In this document: positions 19,653-30,800 of the stretch, piece after piece | Position numbering within the stretch: the stretch's first letter is position 1 | Layout of the letters: every line of letters starts with the position of its first letter | NCBI GenBank assembly: GCA_030849075.1 | Contig: JASAOO010003563.1 | Coordinates: 62,001-126,000 of the forward strand | Reading direction: 5' to 3' | Length of the DNA: 64,000 bases | Source: Zelonia costaricensis | Lineage: Eukaryota > Euglenozoa > Kinetoplastea > Trypanosomatida > Trypanosomatidae | Made by a program: the position numbers and the translations under genes | Notes under the pieces: generated by a model | Told to the model about the DNA's origin: nothing | Database searches by the model: none | Seen by the model: only the letters and a program-made list of their open reading frames with translations

Positions 19653-20607
19653 CACGGTGCATGGCACCACCGCACACAAGAGCGGGGCAAAGCATGAGAG
19701 CACCGGCTGTCCCAGCCCCTGTGGGCAATGCGTGGTGTTCTCTCTCTCTATCGGTGTTTCTATGTTGCGTGCTGCCGCCTTCAACGGTCGCTTCTGCCCC
19801 ACGCCACCTAGTGGCTTTTGCGCGCGCTCGCTATCTCTCCCCGCGCCCCACCGCCGTGGTCAGCAGAGCGCCTCCTCCAGCTATCTTGGCTTGCGTTGAC
19901 GTTGTTGTTCGAACGCAGAGCCCGCGCTTGAGGCGCGTGCCGGTGTCCTCTTGTCCCTTCCCCCCTCTCCCCGGTGTGCGGGTGTGCTGTCCACCGCTGC
20001 GTCTCAGCCGTTGCTCGAAAAGAAAAGGAAAAAAACACGCACACAGTGCACGTCAGTACTGGCGCTCTTATTTGCCCCAGCGCTTTCATGCCAACATCGT
20101 GAACCAAGCTGTACCTGTGACTACAGCACGTCTTCGACTGCACAGGCCCCCATCTCCGCATTCGACGCCTTTTCATAGTGGAGAAGAAGAGGAAAAAGGG
20201 TGTTACCGTCCAATACAGGTCTCGTAGGTTTGGATAGGGCGGGTGCCTCGAATGGCACACCCACCGCAGGTGTCCCCCCCTCCCCCTTTCACTCCCTGAT
20301 ATCTGCTTTCTCTCGCCTTGGCTTACCAACTGTCTTCTCTGCCAGGTGCTCGGCATCGGTTTTCGTATCCGCTGTCCCGTGGTACTCGTACACACCCCCA
20401 TACACACGGACGCAACCAACGGGATTGGTCCGGCGACAGATTGTTCTTTGCTGCTGCCCCACCTCCCCCCTCCCCTCTACACGTACGGCGGATTCGGGCC
20501 CTCTCTTCAGAAGCATCTCTGCACACCAGTTGGCGGTGCAGTCACACACACACACACACACAGTTTCCCCCTCTCTCCCAGGGTTTACCCAGCAGCTGTG
20601 AGGCGCC
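19653..20607. other. Spacer between VPS29 and DNAI2
   Basis: No gene is supported. It contains C/T-rich stretches near 19955-19975 and 20271-20290, an A-rich run near 20020-20034, a CA run at 20543-20561, and the acceptor tract directly before DNAI2. Confidence 0.6.
20562..20581 (+). promoter_or_regulatory. Pyrimidine tract and predicted trans-splice acceptor of DNAI2
   Basis: A CA repeat runs into a short C/T tract ending in AG at 20580-20581. The predicted 5' UTR is 26 bases, consistent with the ATG at 20608. Confidence 0.65.
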
Positions 20608-22413
20608 ATGACGGAGATTACGTACAGCTACTCGAAGCCGGCGCGCGAGTTCGGTCGCATGCCGGAGTTTCAGGCCAACGAAAGCGAGATCCTTGCCGAC
20701 ATTGCCCCCAACGCGGTGATTCGCGAGAAGTTCACCTCGCAGAACCCCAAGGAGACGCAGGTGCAGAATGTGCCGCAGCTCGCAGAGGCGAGCACGAACA
20801 CTGAGTCGGTGCGCATCAAGAACCACGCGCAGTACCACGGCGAGGGCGGGTGGCCACACGCTGTTGATCCCACCGAGTTTGAGGAGAAGATGAAGTACTG
20901 CAAGAAGGTGGAGCGCGAGGAGGGCTACCTGCAGACGTGCGGCCGGCTGGCCGAGCAGTGCGTCGAGCGCTGCGTGAAGCAGAACACCGCGCTGGACATC
21001 TACGGCCAGTACTTCCCCGACGCCCCGCCGGACGAGGAGGAGGAGGTGGGGCCGGCCTCGCTCAAGGTCTGGGCGGTGCTCAAGGACCCGTCCGAGGAGA
21101 AGCGCACGGCCGCCGCGCTGTCGTGGCAGAACGACGGCCGCCGCATCGCCGTCGCCTACTCCCGGCTCAAGTTCCAGAGCCAGACGCCGACGATGAGCAC
21201 CAACTCGCACATCTGGGACATCATGAACCCCAACGAGCCGGCCGAGACGCTCGTGACGCCGTCCCCGCTCTGCAGCATCGAGTACTACTCCAAGGACCCG
21301 CACCTGATCGCCGGTGGCAGCTGGAACGGCGTCGTGCAGTTCTGGGACACTCGCCAGCCGAGCCGCCCGGCGGCCCGCTCCCTCATCGAGGAGAGCCACA
21401 AGGATCCTGTGTGGGCTCTGAAGTGGCTGCAGAGCAAGTCCGGCGAGCTGCTCTCCGTGTCGACGGACGGCAACGTCTTTGTCTGGGACTGCCGCCTGCC
21501 GGAGAAGCCCGTGACGATCCACTCCATTAGCGAGGACAACCTAGTGCTGCAGCCGCGCAGCAACGACGGCGGTGCGCGCGGCATCCTCGGTGGCCTGTGC
21601 CTCGACTACGACCCGCAGGTCGGCGGGCCGGCCAAGTACATGATTGGCACGGAGCAGGGCACGATCTTGTCGTGCAACCGCAAGGGCAAGACGCAGCACG
21701 AGAAGCTGCTGCCCAACACGTTCAACGGCCACCACGGCCCCATCTACAGCGTGCAGCGCAACCCCATCTTCTCCAAGTACTTCCTCTCCATCGGCGACTG
21801 GACGGCGCGGCTGTGGTTCGAGGACTTCAAGTTCACGCCGATGTTCAGCACCTTCTACCACAAGGCGTACCTTACGTGCGGTGCGTGGCACCCGGTGCGG
21901 CCCGGTGTCTTCTTCACGACCCGCATGGACGGCTACGTCGACGTCTGGGACCTCATGCTGCGCCAAACGACGCCGTCGCTGTCCTTCCAGGTGTCCGACT
22001 ACGCCCTCCACACCGTCAAGCCCTCGTACGACGGCAAGTACATCGCGACCGGCGGCATCGACGGCAACGTCTCCCTCATCGAGCTGTCCCCATCCCTGTG
22101 CTCGCTTGCGCCAGACGAGAAGAACGTGATTGGCACCCTCTTCGAGAACGAGAGCCTGCGCGACAAGAACCTCGATCGCGCCGTGAAGGAGAAGCGCGCC
22201 GTGGCGCGGCAGCGGGAGCGGCGCAGCACGCACCTGTCGGAGATCACCAAGGCACCAACGGACGAAGACGCCGCGCTGGACACTGTGGCGTCGAAGTACA
22301 TCGACACGGTCGCGGCGGAGAAGGCCGAGGAGACACAGCAGCGCGACGAGGCGGACGGGCAGCGGCTCAAGGCGCTCGAGGACCTCGAGGATGGTATGGA
22401 GCTGTACGACTGA
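20608..22413 (+). CDS. DNAI2: Outer-arm dynein intermediate chain 2 (DNAI2/IC2)
   Basis: This 601-residue WD40 protein is an intermediate chain of the axonemal outer dynein arm, which drives flagellar beating. The N-terminus (ITYSYSKPAREFGRMPEF) and later EGGWPHAVDP, KQNTALDIYGQYF, LSWQNDGRRIAVAYS, MVGTEQG-like MIGTEQGTILSCNRKGK, GHHGPIYSVQRNP, GDWTARLWFED and FFTTRMDGYVDVWD follow the human DNAI2 protein in order with clear similarity. WD repeats cover ~165-490. The C-terminal ~100 residues are charged coiled coil (EKRAVARQRERRSTH onward). Length agrees with the family (~605). The assignment to IC2 rather than the IC1/DNAI1 or cytoplasmic intermediate chain is supported by the N-terminal motif. 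With the AHI1-like gene it is one of two flagellar genes in the window. Confidence 0.96.
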   Translation: MTEITYSYSKPAREFGRMPEFQANESEILADIAPNAVIREKFTSQNPKETQVQNVPQLAEASTNTESVRIKNHAQYHGEGGWPHAVDPTEFEEKMKYCKKVEREEGYLQTCGRLAEQCVERCVKQNTALDIYGQYFPDAPPDEEEEVGPASLKVWAVLKDPSEEKRTAAALSWQNDGRRIAVAYSRLKFQSQTPTMSTNSHIWDIMNPNEPAETLVTPSPLCSIEYYSKDPHLIAGGSWNGVVQFWDTRQPSRPAARSLIEESHKDPVWALKWLQSKSGELLSVSTDGNVFVWDCRLPEKPVTIHSISEDNLVLQPRSNDGGARGILGGLCLDYDPQVGGPAKYMIGTEQGTILSCNRKGKTQHEKLLPNTFNGHHGPIYSVQRNPIFSKYFLSIGDWTARLWFEDFKFTPMFSTFYHKAYLTCGAWHPVRPGVFFTTRMDGYVDVWDLMLRQTTPSLSFQVSDYALHTVKPSYDGKYIATGGIDGNVSLIELSPSLCSLAPDEKNVIGTLFENESLRDKNLDRAVKEKRAVARQRERRSTHLSEITKAPTDEDAALDTVASKYIDTVAAEKAEETQQRDEADGQRLKALEDLEDGMELYD

Positions 22414-23927
22414 GGGGAGCCGTCGCAACTGTAGGGCCGTGGGAATGGCTGCCACACAGCTGGACGCGGGCCACACATGGGCCAGTCGCGGACACACCAA
22501 ACCGAGACAGTGACTGTGTGCCACCCGCTAGTTGTACTCGAACCCATCGCGAGCCACCTCCCACACACACCGCAACGCACACGCACGTGGTAACGCACTT
22601 CCGCCAGCCTGCACGCCTCTCGCAGCAGGACGGAGAAGAGCGAGCCCTGCTCGCAGCGTACCGCTCCCCACGACCATGTACGGTGGGGCAACTGTATAAA
22701 AAAAAAAGAAGATACAAGCACCAAGACAAATGACCGCTGCGATGGCGCAATGGCCATGATGGTGTGGGGGGCGGACAGCAGTCATCTGTCGTGGCGAGCG
22801 AGAGCGCGCTGCTTTGGGGTTGGCCTCGCTGTTGTGCTAGTCTTTTTTTTTTTCTGGTCTGTGTGTGGCAGATTGTGCGTGTCTGATTGTTGATTGTGTT
22901 TTCGCAGCACTTGAACGCGCTGTTCAGCTACGCGGAGTTAGAGATGTACATACAAAGGCCGCGACAAGCGACTCGAATCCTGGATAGCTCAACCCCCTCC
23001 CTTCCCTTCCTCCCAGAGAGCTGGCGCCGACACACGAAAATGCGCACCGGCCGTTTTGTTCTTTTTGTGTGTCAGCTCTTGCGCCTGTGCCGCCCTCCCC
23101 TTTGTCTCCGTTCGCTGCCCATCCGTTGTCACGAAGGGGCAGAAGGGAGGGGGGAGGATGGGAGACGCCGCATCCGTTTTCGTTACGTATGCGTCGTCGC
23201 CGTGTCGCCGTAGGGTTGGTTGTTTTATACTGGATGCCAAACAAGTTACTGACTCTGCACGTACAAGAAAAGAAATAGCTGGGCAAATGGAAACGATAAG
23301 AGAGGGCGGCGCACCGGGAAAGACGCCAACGGCCGCACCGGCGGTGACCTCTCGCGCTTGCAATGAGCTTCGAGCTCAGCGAGTTTCATTTCTTGTGTGC
23401 GGGTGCGTCTGCGGCAGACGCGAGCTTGCTGAGGCACAACAAAGACGTCCTGCAGTGGGGCTTGCTCTGGCTATCCGGCCTTCGCAACCACCCCGCCGCT
23501 TTGAGCGACGTACCTCTATTGGGGGACGTCGTTGGCGAAGTGAATCGTCACGCGGCGCTCTATTCTAGCTGTGGTGCCAAGCACGGCAGACAAGACAGCT
23601 CCCTCGAATCGCGTAGGTTTAGCTTCGGTCACACCCTCAAACTCGCCACTTCCTCCGGCGCTGCCAACTTCTTCCGCCTTCCAAATCTCCGACCACTCGC
23701 ACACGGTGTTTCCGTAGAAAACAAACAACAGCAACAAAACAAATACGCCTAACGGTCAAGACTGCACTACCACATAAGCGTCGCTTTGCACGTTGCCGGA
23801 TTCCCGCGGGGTTTGTATAATCACCACCACAGAGGCACACCAGCAGCGACGCACCAGAGTCCTGCAACCCCTCTTCTCACGACCCTCCTTTAGAGCATCA
23901 CCCGGAAACGAACACGCGAACGGAAGG
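22414..23927. other. Spacer between DNAI2 and Sm-G
   Basis: No certain gene. The spacer has an A10 run near 22698, a T run near 22842-22853, a pyrimidine tract at ~22989-23010 ending in AG with no supported gene behind it, and a G-rich stretch near 23136-23160. One 129-codon frame at 23363-23752 has fair base composition but no recognisable homology and is discussed as a finding. The tract before Sm-G ends in AG at 23892-23893. Confidence 0.5.
23866..23893 (+). promoter_or_regulatory. Pyrimidine tract and predicted trans-splice acceptor of Sm-G
   Basis: A C/T-rich stretch ends in TTTAG, with the AG at 23892-23893 and a predicted 5' UTR of 34 bases before the ATG at 23928. Confidence 0.6.
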
Positions 23928-24173
23928 ATGCCGGCCAAGGCGCTGCCCAACCTCAACCACTTCATGGAGAAGCGGATCGTCGTCAAGATTCAGGGCAACC
24001 GCTCCATCTCAGGTGTCCTGCGCGGCGTGGATGAGCACATGAGCATCGTCCTGCACGACGCGATGGACGAGACGCGCACGGCGTCTGGCAGTGACGAGGA
24101 GGCCAAGACGGCCCTTGGCACCACCGTCATCCGGGGCAGCGCCATTGTCGAGATTGTGAGCGCCGACGTGTAG
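23928..24173 (+). CDS. SNRPG: Small nuclear ribonucleoprotein Sm-G
   Basis: The 81-residue protein is an Sm-fold protein and best fits Sm-G, a member of the heptameric ring on spliceosomal snRNAs (in trypanosomatids also the spliced-leader RNA). It starts [20 protein letters not shown] like the SmG helix and first strands. Sm1 is [17 protein letters not shown] and Sm2 contains [10 protein letters not shown] with the IRG signature. Length equals the family (~76-80). The usual Asn of Sm1 (MN) is Ser here (MS), a position that normally contacts RNA. LSm7 is the main alternative but is longer and has CRG in Sm2. The start follows a good acceptor, and the frame upstream is spacer. Confidence 0.9.
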   Translation: MPAKALPNLNHFMEKRIVVKIQGNRSISGVLRGVDEHMSIVLHDAMDETRTASGSDEEAKTALGTTVIRGSAIVEIVSADV

Positions 24174-25211
24174 CGCGCATGGAAGGGACAGCGTCGGGAT
24201 CGAAGAATGCCCGGGGTTGTGTCTGGCCTGCGCACCAGGCGTGAACGCTCCTGCGTGTGTGCGCCAGCGCGGCAGTCGTCTAAAGACAAACTCCAACAAC
24301 TTCGATGAGTGCTGCGAAGGCAAATGCGCTGACGGAGCACTTTCTTCGCGGTGTCACGGGCTGCAAAGTGAAGCAGCCCTGATGTGCCTGGTCACTCCAT
24401 GCAACGGTATCGACGCAGAAGCTGTGGGCATTTCGATGGTGGTGATCAAAGGGGCGGTAGGGCCGCTTCCTTGTGTTGGGTGCCGCGAGTTGATCTACGT
24501 CGCCCCCCCCCCTCACCCACCCACTTCCCTCCCCCACCAGCCCTTATGCGCGAGCGAGTCCTTACGACCGCGCCGTCCTCAGATTGCGGTTTCCAGCGGC
24601 TTTCACTTCTCTCGCGTGCAACGCATCATGTCGACTCCCGACCCTCCTCGACACTGGCCCTCCCCACCCCCTTGCCCACCACACTGAACGCAGATAGCAA
24701 AGCGGAAAAAAGACTTCTTTCGCTCTAGCTCGATTCGAGCTTGTCTTCTGCTCCCCTCCCCTCCCCTCCCCGTTCCCCTGCTCTCCGTCTCCTCAGCGAG
24801 TCAACAAGCCCAGCCGCTGCCGTGCCGTCACGTTAGCCGTGTACACTTTTGCACGTCGGTAGTCCCAGGGACCCCGTTGCACTTGGAGCAACCCTCGTAG
24901 CGTTCCGCGAAACAGGCAGACAACAAACAAAACACAGACGGAGAAACAAGCAACCAGGTCAATAGCACTTATTCTCTTCTACGGCGCTCATAGTGCGCCC
25001 TTCCTCTCCCCGCCCCTCCCGACCCGACCCTGGTCGTCACCGGTAGTAGCTACTGGGTTGTCTTTTTGCACCCACCCGCACGCTTTCCGCTTCCTCCCCT
25101 CACATCGAGTTTAGGCATCTAGCATAGAGTTGCTTCATTGGCACTTCCCTCTTCATCCCCCCCCATCCCTGCCCTCTCTGCGTCCGCGCACGGTGAGAAG
25201 AGCTAGCGAAA
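24174..25211. other. Spacer between Sm-G and the small membrane protein
   Basis: No gene is supported. At least four C/T tracts are present: ~24505-24540 (ending CAG), 24748-24798 with a CTCCC tandem repeat at 24751-24771 and AG at ~24797, ~24991-25025, and ~25141-25185 before the next gene. Confidence 0.6.
24751..24771. repeat. CTCCC tandem repeat
   Basis: Four C4-type runs separated by single T bases. The complementary strand has four G4 runs with one-base loops. The same repeat occurs at 55258-55286. Confidence 0.75.
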
Positions 25212-25778
25212 ATGGCGGGTCTCGACGTGGCGTGGCTGCCCTTCACGGTCATGTACCTGCTGTACATGATCCCACCGACGCTGATGGAGGTGTACTCGTA
25301 CTACAGCCGCGGCGGACTCGTGCGGTTTGAGGACATCAAGTACGACGACACCTTTGCGCCGCAGTACATCTGGACCAACGACATGCACATCTACATGAAG
25401 CGCTTCCTCGACCGCCCCGAGAGTGAGGCTGGCAAGGCCTTCTTCTCGTGGCTCGACTGGAGCGCCGAGTCGTACGACCGCACCCTTTACATTTGGCGCC
25501 GCAACTGCGCGAAGCGCGACGGCGAGGCGACGTACTGGCGCTGGTACGTGTACGGTCCGTTCGTGTTCAACTGGCCCAAGAAGACGTGGCTGCGCGGCGA
25601 CGATGCGGCGTTCCTCAAGAGGCCGGCGTGGGGCGTTGGCGGAGAGGAGCGGGGTCGCAAGGAGTACGAGGAGGCCAAGGCGAACTTCTACAACAAGAAC
25701 TATCACTACCAGATCATGCGCCGCGTTCGCCGCGAGCAGGCGCTCAAGGCGGCTCAGGAGAAGGCGGCGATTGAGTAG
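25212..25778 (+). CDS. Small one-pass membrane protein of unknown function
   Basis: I do not recognise this 188-residue protein. Residues ~7-27 form one hydrophobic segment (WLPFTVMYLLYMIPP) near the N-terminus. The remainder is hydrophilic and unusually rich in Trp and Tyr (for example WLDWSAESYDRTLYIWRR, TYWRWYVYGPFVFNWPKK), ending in a basic-acidic helix rich in Arg, Glu and Ala. A short protein with one membrane anchor and a Trp/Tyr-rich body resembles accessory subunits of mitochondrial respiratory complexes or ATP synthase, but that is only an impression from layout. Codon use is like that of the neighbouring genes (G/C-rich third positions), so the gene is real. The start is the first ATG in the frame and lies just after a pyrimidine tract and AG-rich stretch. 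Confidence 0.85.
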   Translation: MAGLDVAWLPFTVMYLLYMIPPTLMEVYSYYSRGGLVRFEDIKYDDTFAPQYIWTNDMHIYMKRFLDRPESEAGKAFFSWLDWSAESYDRTLYIWRRNCAKRDGEATYWRWYVYGPFVFNWPKKTWLRGDDAAFLKRPAWGVGGEERGRKEYEEAKANFYNKNYHYQIMRRVRREQALKAAQEKAAIE

Positions 25779-27824
25779 AGGAGGCTACGCTGTCACATGA
25801 AATGATACGGGGAAGGGCGCGCACTTGGCAAGCCGGCGTGGCTTCGATGGTCGCAGTGGTTTTAGAGTTTCAGTCTTGAACTTATTGGCTGCCCGTCACC
25901 ACCGCCGCGTTCCGCTTTTAGTGCTTGTCGCTGCACCTTCGCCCACCAACGGTTGTTGTGGCCCCGTGTGTGGCTGGTAGTGCTTCCAGGGTTTTCTGTG
26001 TCTGCTGAGCGGTGGTACCCTCGCACAGCTCCTCTGTTGCTTCACTTGTTTTCTTCAAACGCACACCACAACAAAGGAGCTGTTCAACAAGAAGAAGTGC
26101 AGCGGCGCTGTGGCGCATGTTGCCACCTCCTTTCCCAGACTGTCGAAGCTACCCTGCGTCGCATTTCGTTTCAGCAACGACGTGGCGGTGCAGCGGCGCA
26201 CTCACAACGCGCGTGACAGCTGCTCTTTGAGGTGGGGGAGGATGCCGCGGCACGATGGTGAGTTGTCACCGAAGGTGTGCGGTGAGTTTGCAGGCGCGCT
26301 TTGCGCTGCGCGTGGCTCGCACGTCCCGCTCACGACGCACTCCACTATCTACCCCTCTCTCTCTCTCTCTCTCTCTCGCCCACGTCTGCCACTTCCTTAC
26401 GCTCCGCGCACCGGGGCGCCGATGTCGACGCCGATCACGATACCTTGCGATGGTTCACCTCACCAGGAAGCGAAACGCACACTGCGATATTCAACCGTGC
26501 CGTGGTTTCTTTTTCTCTCTTTGTCTTTTCTTCTTTTCCGAAGGTTGGTCGGTGACTGTCTTGCATGCACCACAAGCACCCACGACTCGCCGTCCCACAC
26601 CACACCCCTGCTGCTGATCTCTCCGTGCCTCTGTCTCTGCCTCCTCCTGAAAAACTCTCACGTGGTGGTGCACCGTTGACTTCACCTGCTGTCTCTGCGC
26701 AGCAACACGGCTGACAACCACAACCCATCCAAACAAAAGACGGCATACATCACCCCCCCCAAAAAAAAAAAAAGAAAAGAAAAACCCATACACGACCCGC
26801 GTCTCACCCCTTCCCCTCACACTCGAACTAACGAGCCTTTCTTTTCACTCTTTTTTCGTGTGCGTGTGTGTGCGCGCGCATTCTCGTCTGCGGACCTGTT
26901 TTGTGCAGTGGAAGGGCCTCCCAGCGGCGTCAAGAGCGGTAGTCACCCCCCCCCGTTCCTCCTCTTCCACCCCCCATCCGTCCTCTCTTTCATCGCTGGC
27001 CTTCGTGCTTTCCACCCCCGTGTGCGCCGCTCTCACAGCGTTTTGTGTTTTACTTCTTGCCAGCGGAACGTCCACCGGGAGGCAATCGACAGAGGGCAGG
27101 ACCGCCAGGCACGAAGGGGTGTACGGGGGATTGTGCTTGCTCGCATAGCGGCCACGTCTCTACCCCCGCCGACCCCGTATCTCTCTCCGCTTCGCTGCCT
27201 GCCACTTATTGACGGAGCTCGCGTGCACCGGAACAGCTGCAGCAACAAGTACGCACACACATACAGTGCTGGGCATACAGATCGCATTGCAGTTTGAGCA
27301 CTGTTTTTTTTTTTTCCACTGAACGCTGCGCCTTGGCGAGCTCCCCTCCCACCCTCCCCCTTTTCCTTCCCGCACCCGTTCACAACTCCGCTGTGGCGTT
27401 TTTTTTTTTGGTGGTGGAGAGTTGTTGTGCGATCGCCACCCTCCCTCTCTTCCCACCCCCTTCACACCCCTGCCTCCCCCCTTCCCCTCGGTGAAGTGCG
27501 TCCGCGCGTCTCCTCCGCTTCTTTCTGGTGGTACTGTGTCTTGTACGCGCCTCTGGCACTTGTGTCCCCCAGGTCGCGGCCGATCTCAACTACTCACGGG
27601 GTTTGTGTGTTCTTCATTTCTCGCGCCCTCGCTACACCAGGGCTGCTGCTGCGGTTTAGCGGTCCGGCGCAGTGCCTTCACCCGCAGCCCGCGACAAGTC
27701 GGCAGTGTTGGTGTCGCTGCTGTTCTTCCGCTGACGACCTCAAAGGGCCGTTTCTGCGCCTTGGTTCTCCTTCGCACGGTCCAGCGGAAAAAAAAAAGAA
27801 GCCACAGCACGCAGGGGCCGCGTC
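25779..27824. other. Long spacer before the HECT ligase gene
   Basis: I see no gene in 2.0 kb. It has a (CT)n run at ~26358-26379, a C9A14 junction at ~26751-26774, TG-rich sequence near 26858-26875, T runs at 27304-27316 and 27400-27410, C/T tracts at ~27340-27371 and ~27436-27490, a CCCCCAG with AG at 27571-27572, and an A-rich run at ~27788-27799 just before the HECT gene. Frames here encode simple-sequence peptides. Confidence 0.6.
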
Positions 27825-30800
27825 ATGGACGGCTTCCGCTTCCACATGGAGGCGACAGGCCTGCCGGAGGGGAACATGCGCCGCGCCAACGCGGAGCTGG
27901 TCAGCATGATCAACAGCCCCGACCCGACACTGCAGTACGGCGGCTTGCAGATGCTGTGCGATCAGCTCACGATGAGCTCCTTCATCTCGCCCACGACCAT
28001 GGCCACGATCCCGATGCTCCTGCCATCGCTCATCCGCTGCATCGCGACCTCGCCCCTGCGCGAGGTTTCCATCACGGCGGCGCGGGCCCTCACCTACATT
28101 CTCGATGCATTCCCCCGCACGTTCGAGACGCTCCCCTCGCGTGTCACGCTCGTCACCGTCCTGCTGCAGCACCTCCGCTCCATCGAGGACGTGGAGTTGT
28201 CGGAGCAGTGCATCAGCTGCCTCGAGATCATCTCACGCTCGCAGCTCGGCAGCCAGGAGCTGCTCCGCAGCGACGGCGTTGAGGCGGTGCTCGGCTTCGC
28301 CGACTTCTTCACGCTGCACAAGCAGCGGCAGATCTGGAAGATTGTGCACCGACTCGTCGGCGAGATGGACCAGAGCGCTGTGCGCCACGTCGCACCGTCG
28401 CTGCCAACGCTGCGCATGGCCATGACGAACGGCGATGCCGAGATACGGCAGAAGGCCATCGCGACCATGGCGCAGGCGATTGAGGGCGTGAAGGGAGACC
28501 GCGGCATAGTCGAGGACGTCTTCGGCGACTCCGCGGACCGCATCGCCGCCGTGCTGCAGGAGCGCGACCTCAACGACGAGACCCTGTCCTGCGCGCTCTC
28601 GCTGCTGCTCGCCGGCGTGCAGTGGAGCGCCGGCATCGCCGCCTCGGTCATCCAGAGCGACCTCCTGGCCACCCTACTCGCCCTTCTCCGCGCCACACCC
28701 GCAGCGGCGGCCGCAGGGGGTGCAACGTCGGCGACGGACCAGGTTGCGAGCCCAACCGACCACGCTGGCACCCCGGCAGAGCTGCTGCTGGTGCGTGACA
28801 GCCCCGCCTCGCTGGCACCGGAGAGCTCGCCGGCGTCGGCGCTGCGCACGCCGGTGCTCACGTCGCACCAGCGCGCGATTGTGTGCCGACTGCTCGCCAG
28901 CCTTCTTATCCCCTACCGCAGCGGTGCGGCGGAGCAGCTGGAGCGGCTCGAGATGCTCACCCAGCGCTCCCTCCTGACCGGCGCCCCGGCGGTGGGCGAC
29001 CTCATGGGCGGCCAGGGCGGGGACGACGACGACGAGGAGGCGGGGGAGGACGGAGAGGACGACTACACGACGACCGAGGGCGACGAGGAGGACGAGGAGG
29101 CGGCGGAGGATTCCGACTCGGACCCGGAGGGCACGCTGGCCGAGCTGCGGCAGCGCATCGCCGACGAGCCCGGGCTGAACATCCAGACCAAGGCCATCTA
29201 CGCGCGGTGCCGCCCGTCGGGGTTCATGTGCGACGGCTGCGGCAAGAGCTGCACCCCGGGCGACTGGTACCGCTGCAACGACTGCCCCGACAAGGACTTC
29301 TGCTGCGCCTGCGTCCTGGAGCACTACAGGGACGATCACAACGGTCAGCATTCGTACACAGACATGGAGCAGGTGGTCGGCGCCACGGCCCGTAACCGCG
29401 ACAAGGTGGAGCTGTACCGGCAGTCGCCGCAGCTGCTCCAGCGCTTGCTCGAGGCTGTGCCGACGGTCGTGTGTGTGTGCGTTGCGTCGGAGCTGGTGAC
29501 GGTGCGCGCGGCGTGCCTCGACTTTCTTGTCAGCCTCGCCGACATGACCTCGGCGGAGCAGCTCCTCGGCAGCGGCGCCACGCAGGGCGAGCTGGGCGAG
29601 GTGCTCAACAATAACCTGCGCGGTAACGATCTTGTGTGCAACGCGCTGGCGACGGTGCTTGCTGGCCGGCTGCTGCAGAAGGCGGGTGACGCGTACCAGG
29701 TCCAGTTTGTGCGCGAGGGCGTGAAGCTGAGCCTGCAGCTGCTGAAGCAGCGGTGCAAGGTGAAGGGCAAGACCAGCCTGTCCCGCGAGCTGCGGGCCCA
29801 GCTCTCGGCGTCGGTGGCTGGCTGGCGCACCATCATCGGCATGGAGGCGGCGTTGCTGCTCCACCGCTTTCTCGGCACGGAGGACGAGCAGGCGTCCGAG
29901 TCGCTGCGCCGCGTCGTGCAGGAGCTGCGGCAGGATAACTTCAACACCGCCGTGGCCCTCTTGCGTGACGTGCTCGCGGGGGACGTGACCGCCTTTGAAT
30001 TCTACTCGAGCGGCATCGCCAAGGAGCTGCGGAGTTGCCTGAGCCGGCAGCGCAACGTGTTCGCCGTGATGCAGCTCATCGCCGTCCTCTCCGCCCCTGC
30101 ACCGCCATCGGTGTACGAGCGAGACGTGGGGCAGAGGAGCGCCTCCCCGCCAGGCTCGCCGCTGGGACGCGGCTTGAACGGCTCGGGCAGTTTGCTGTCG
30201 CACTTCGTGCATCACCTGCTCACCGTGCTGACCCTGCTGGACGACTTCGCGGTTCCCACGTACGACTTCATCGGCGGCGTGCACAAGTACTTCGTCGTCT
30301 GCTTCGAGCCGCACCGCCAGTCCGTCGCCGCGCCGGGCGACAGCGTGCCGGCGGGGTTGGCCGCTGCCCAGCGCGGCGCCGATGGCGACGTAGGCTCTGC
30401 CGGGCGGCAGCGCATCAAGGCGCGCATCCGGCCCCTCTCGAGCGTCAGCGCCATGGTGCAGGTGCTCAAGCAGGAGGTGCTGCACCAGGAGAGCGAAAAC
30501 GAGAACGACGGCGACGACGACGAGGCCATCACGAATGTGCTGCCCAACCTGCACCCGCGCAACACGCCGTCGCCGAGCTCCTCGCCGGTCAACACGCTCA
30601 CGGCCGCGCGCCGACTGCTGCGAGCCGCGGCCAACTCCGCCGCGGCGCAGACAAGCCCCGCTAGCGACGGCCCCAGCCGCAACGCACCCCCGCCGCCGCC
30701 GTCGAACAGCGTGTGGATCCGCTATGGCACGCACGTGCTGCCGCTGTCCATGACGATGCTGCAGATCATCGAGCACCTTGTCCTGCCCGCCGCCGCAGCT

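Noticed and set aside
22970..22995. Sequence with a CGAATCC motif recalling a tRNA T-arm
   Set aside because: No matching acceptor stem, D-arm or anticodon arm could be found around it.
23158..23568. ATG-started frame in the spacer before Sm-G
   Set aside because: Third-position G/C is well below that of genes in this window and there is no recognisable domain, so I treat it as spacer.
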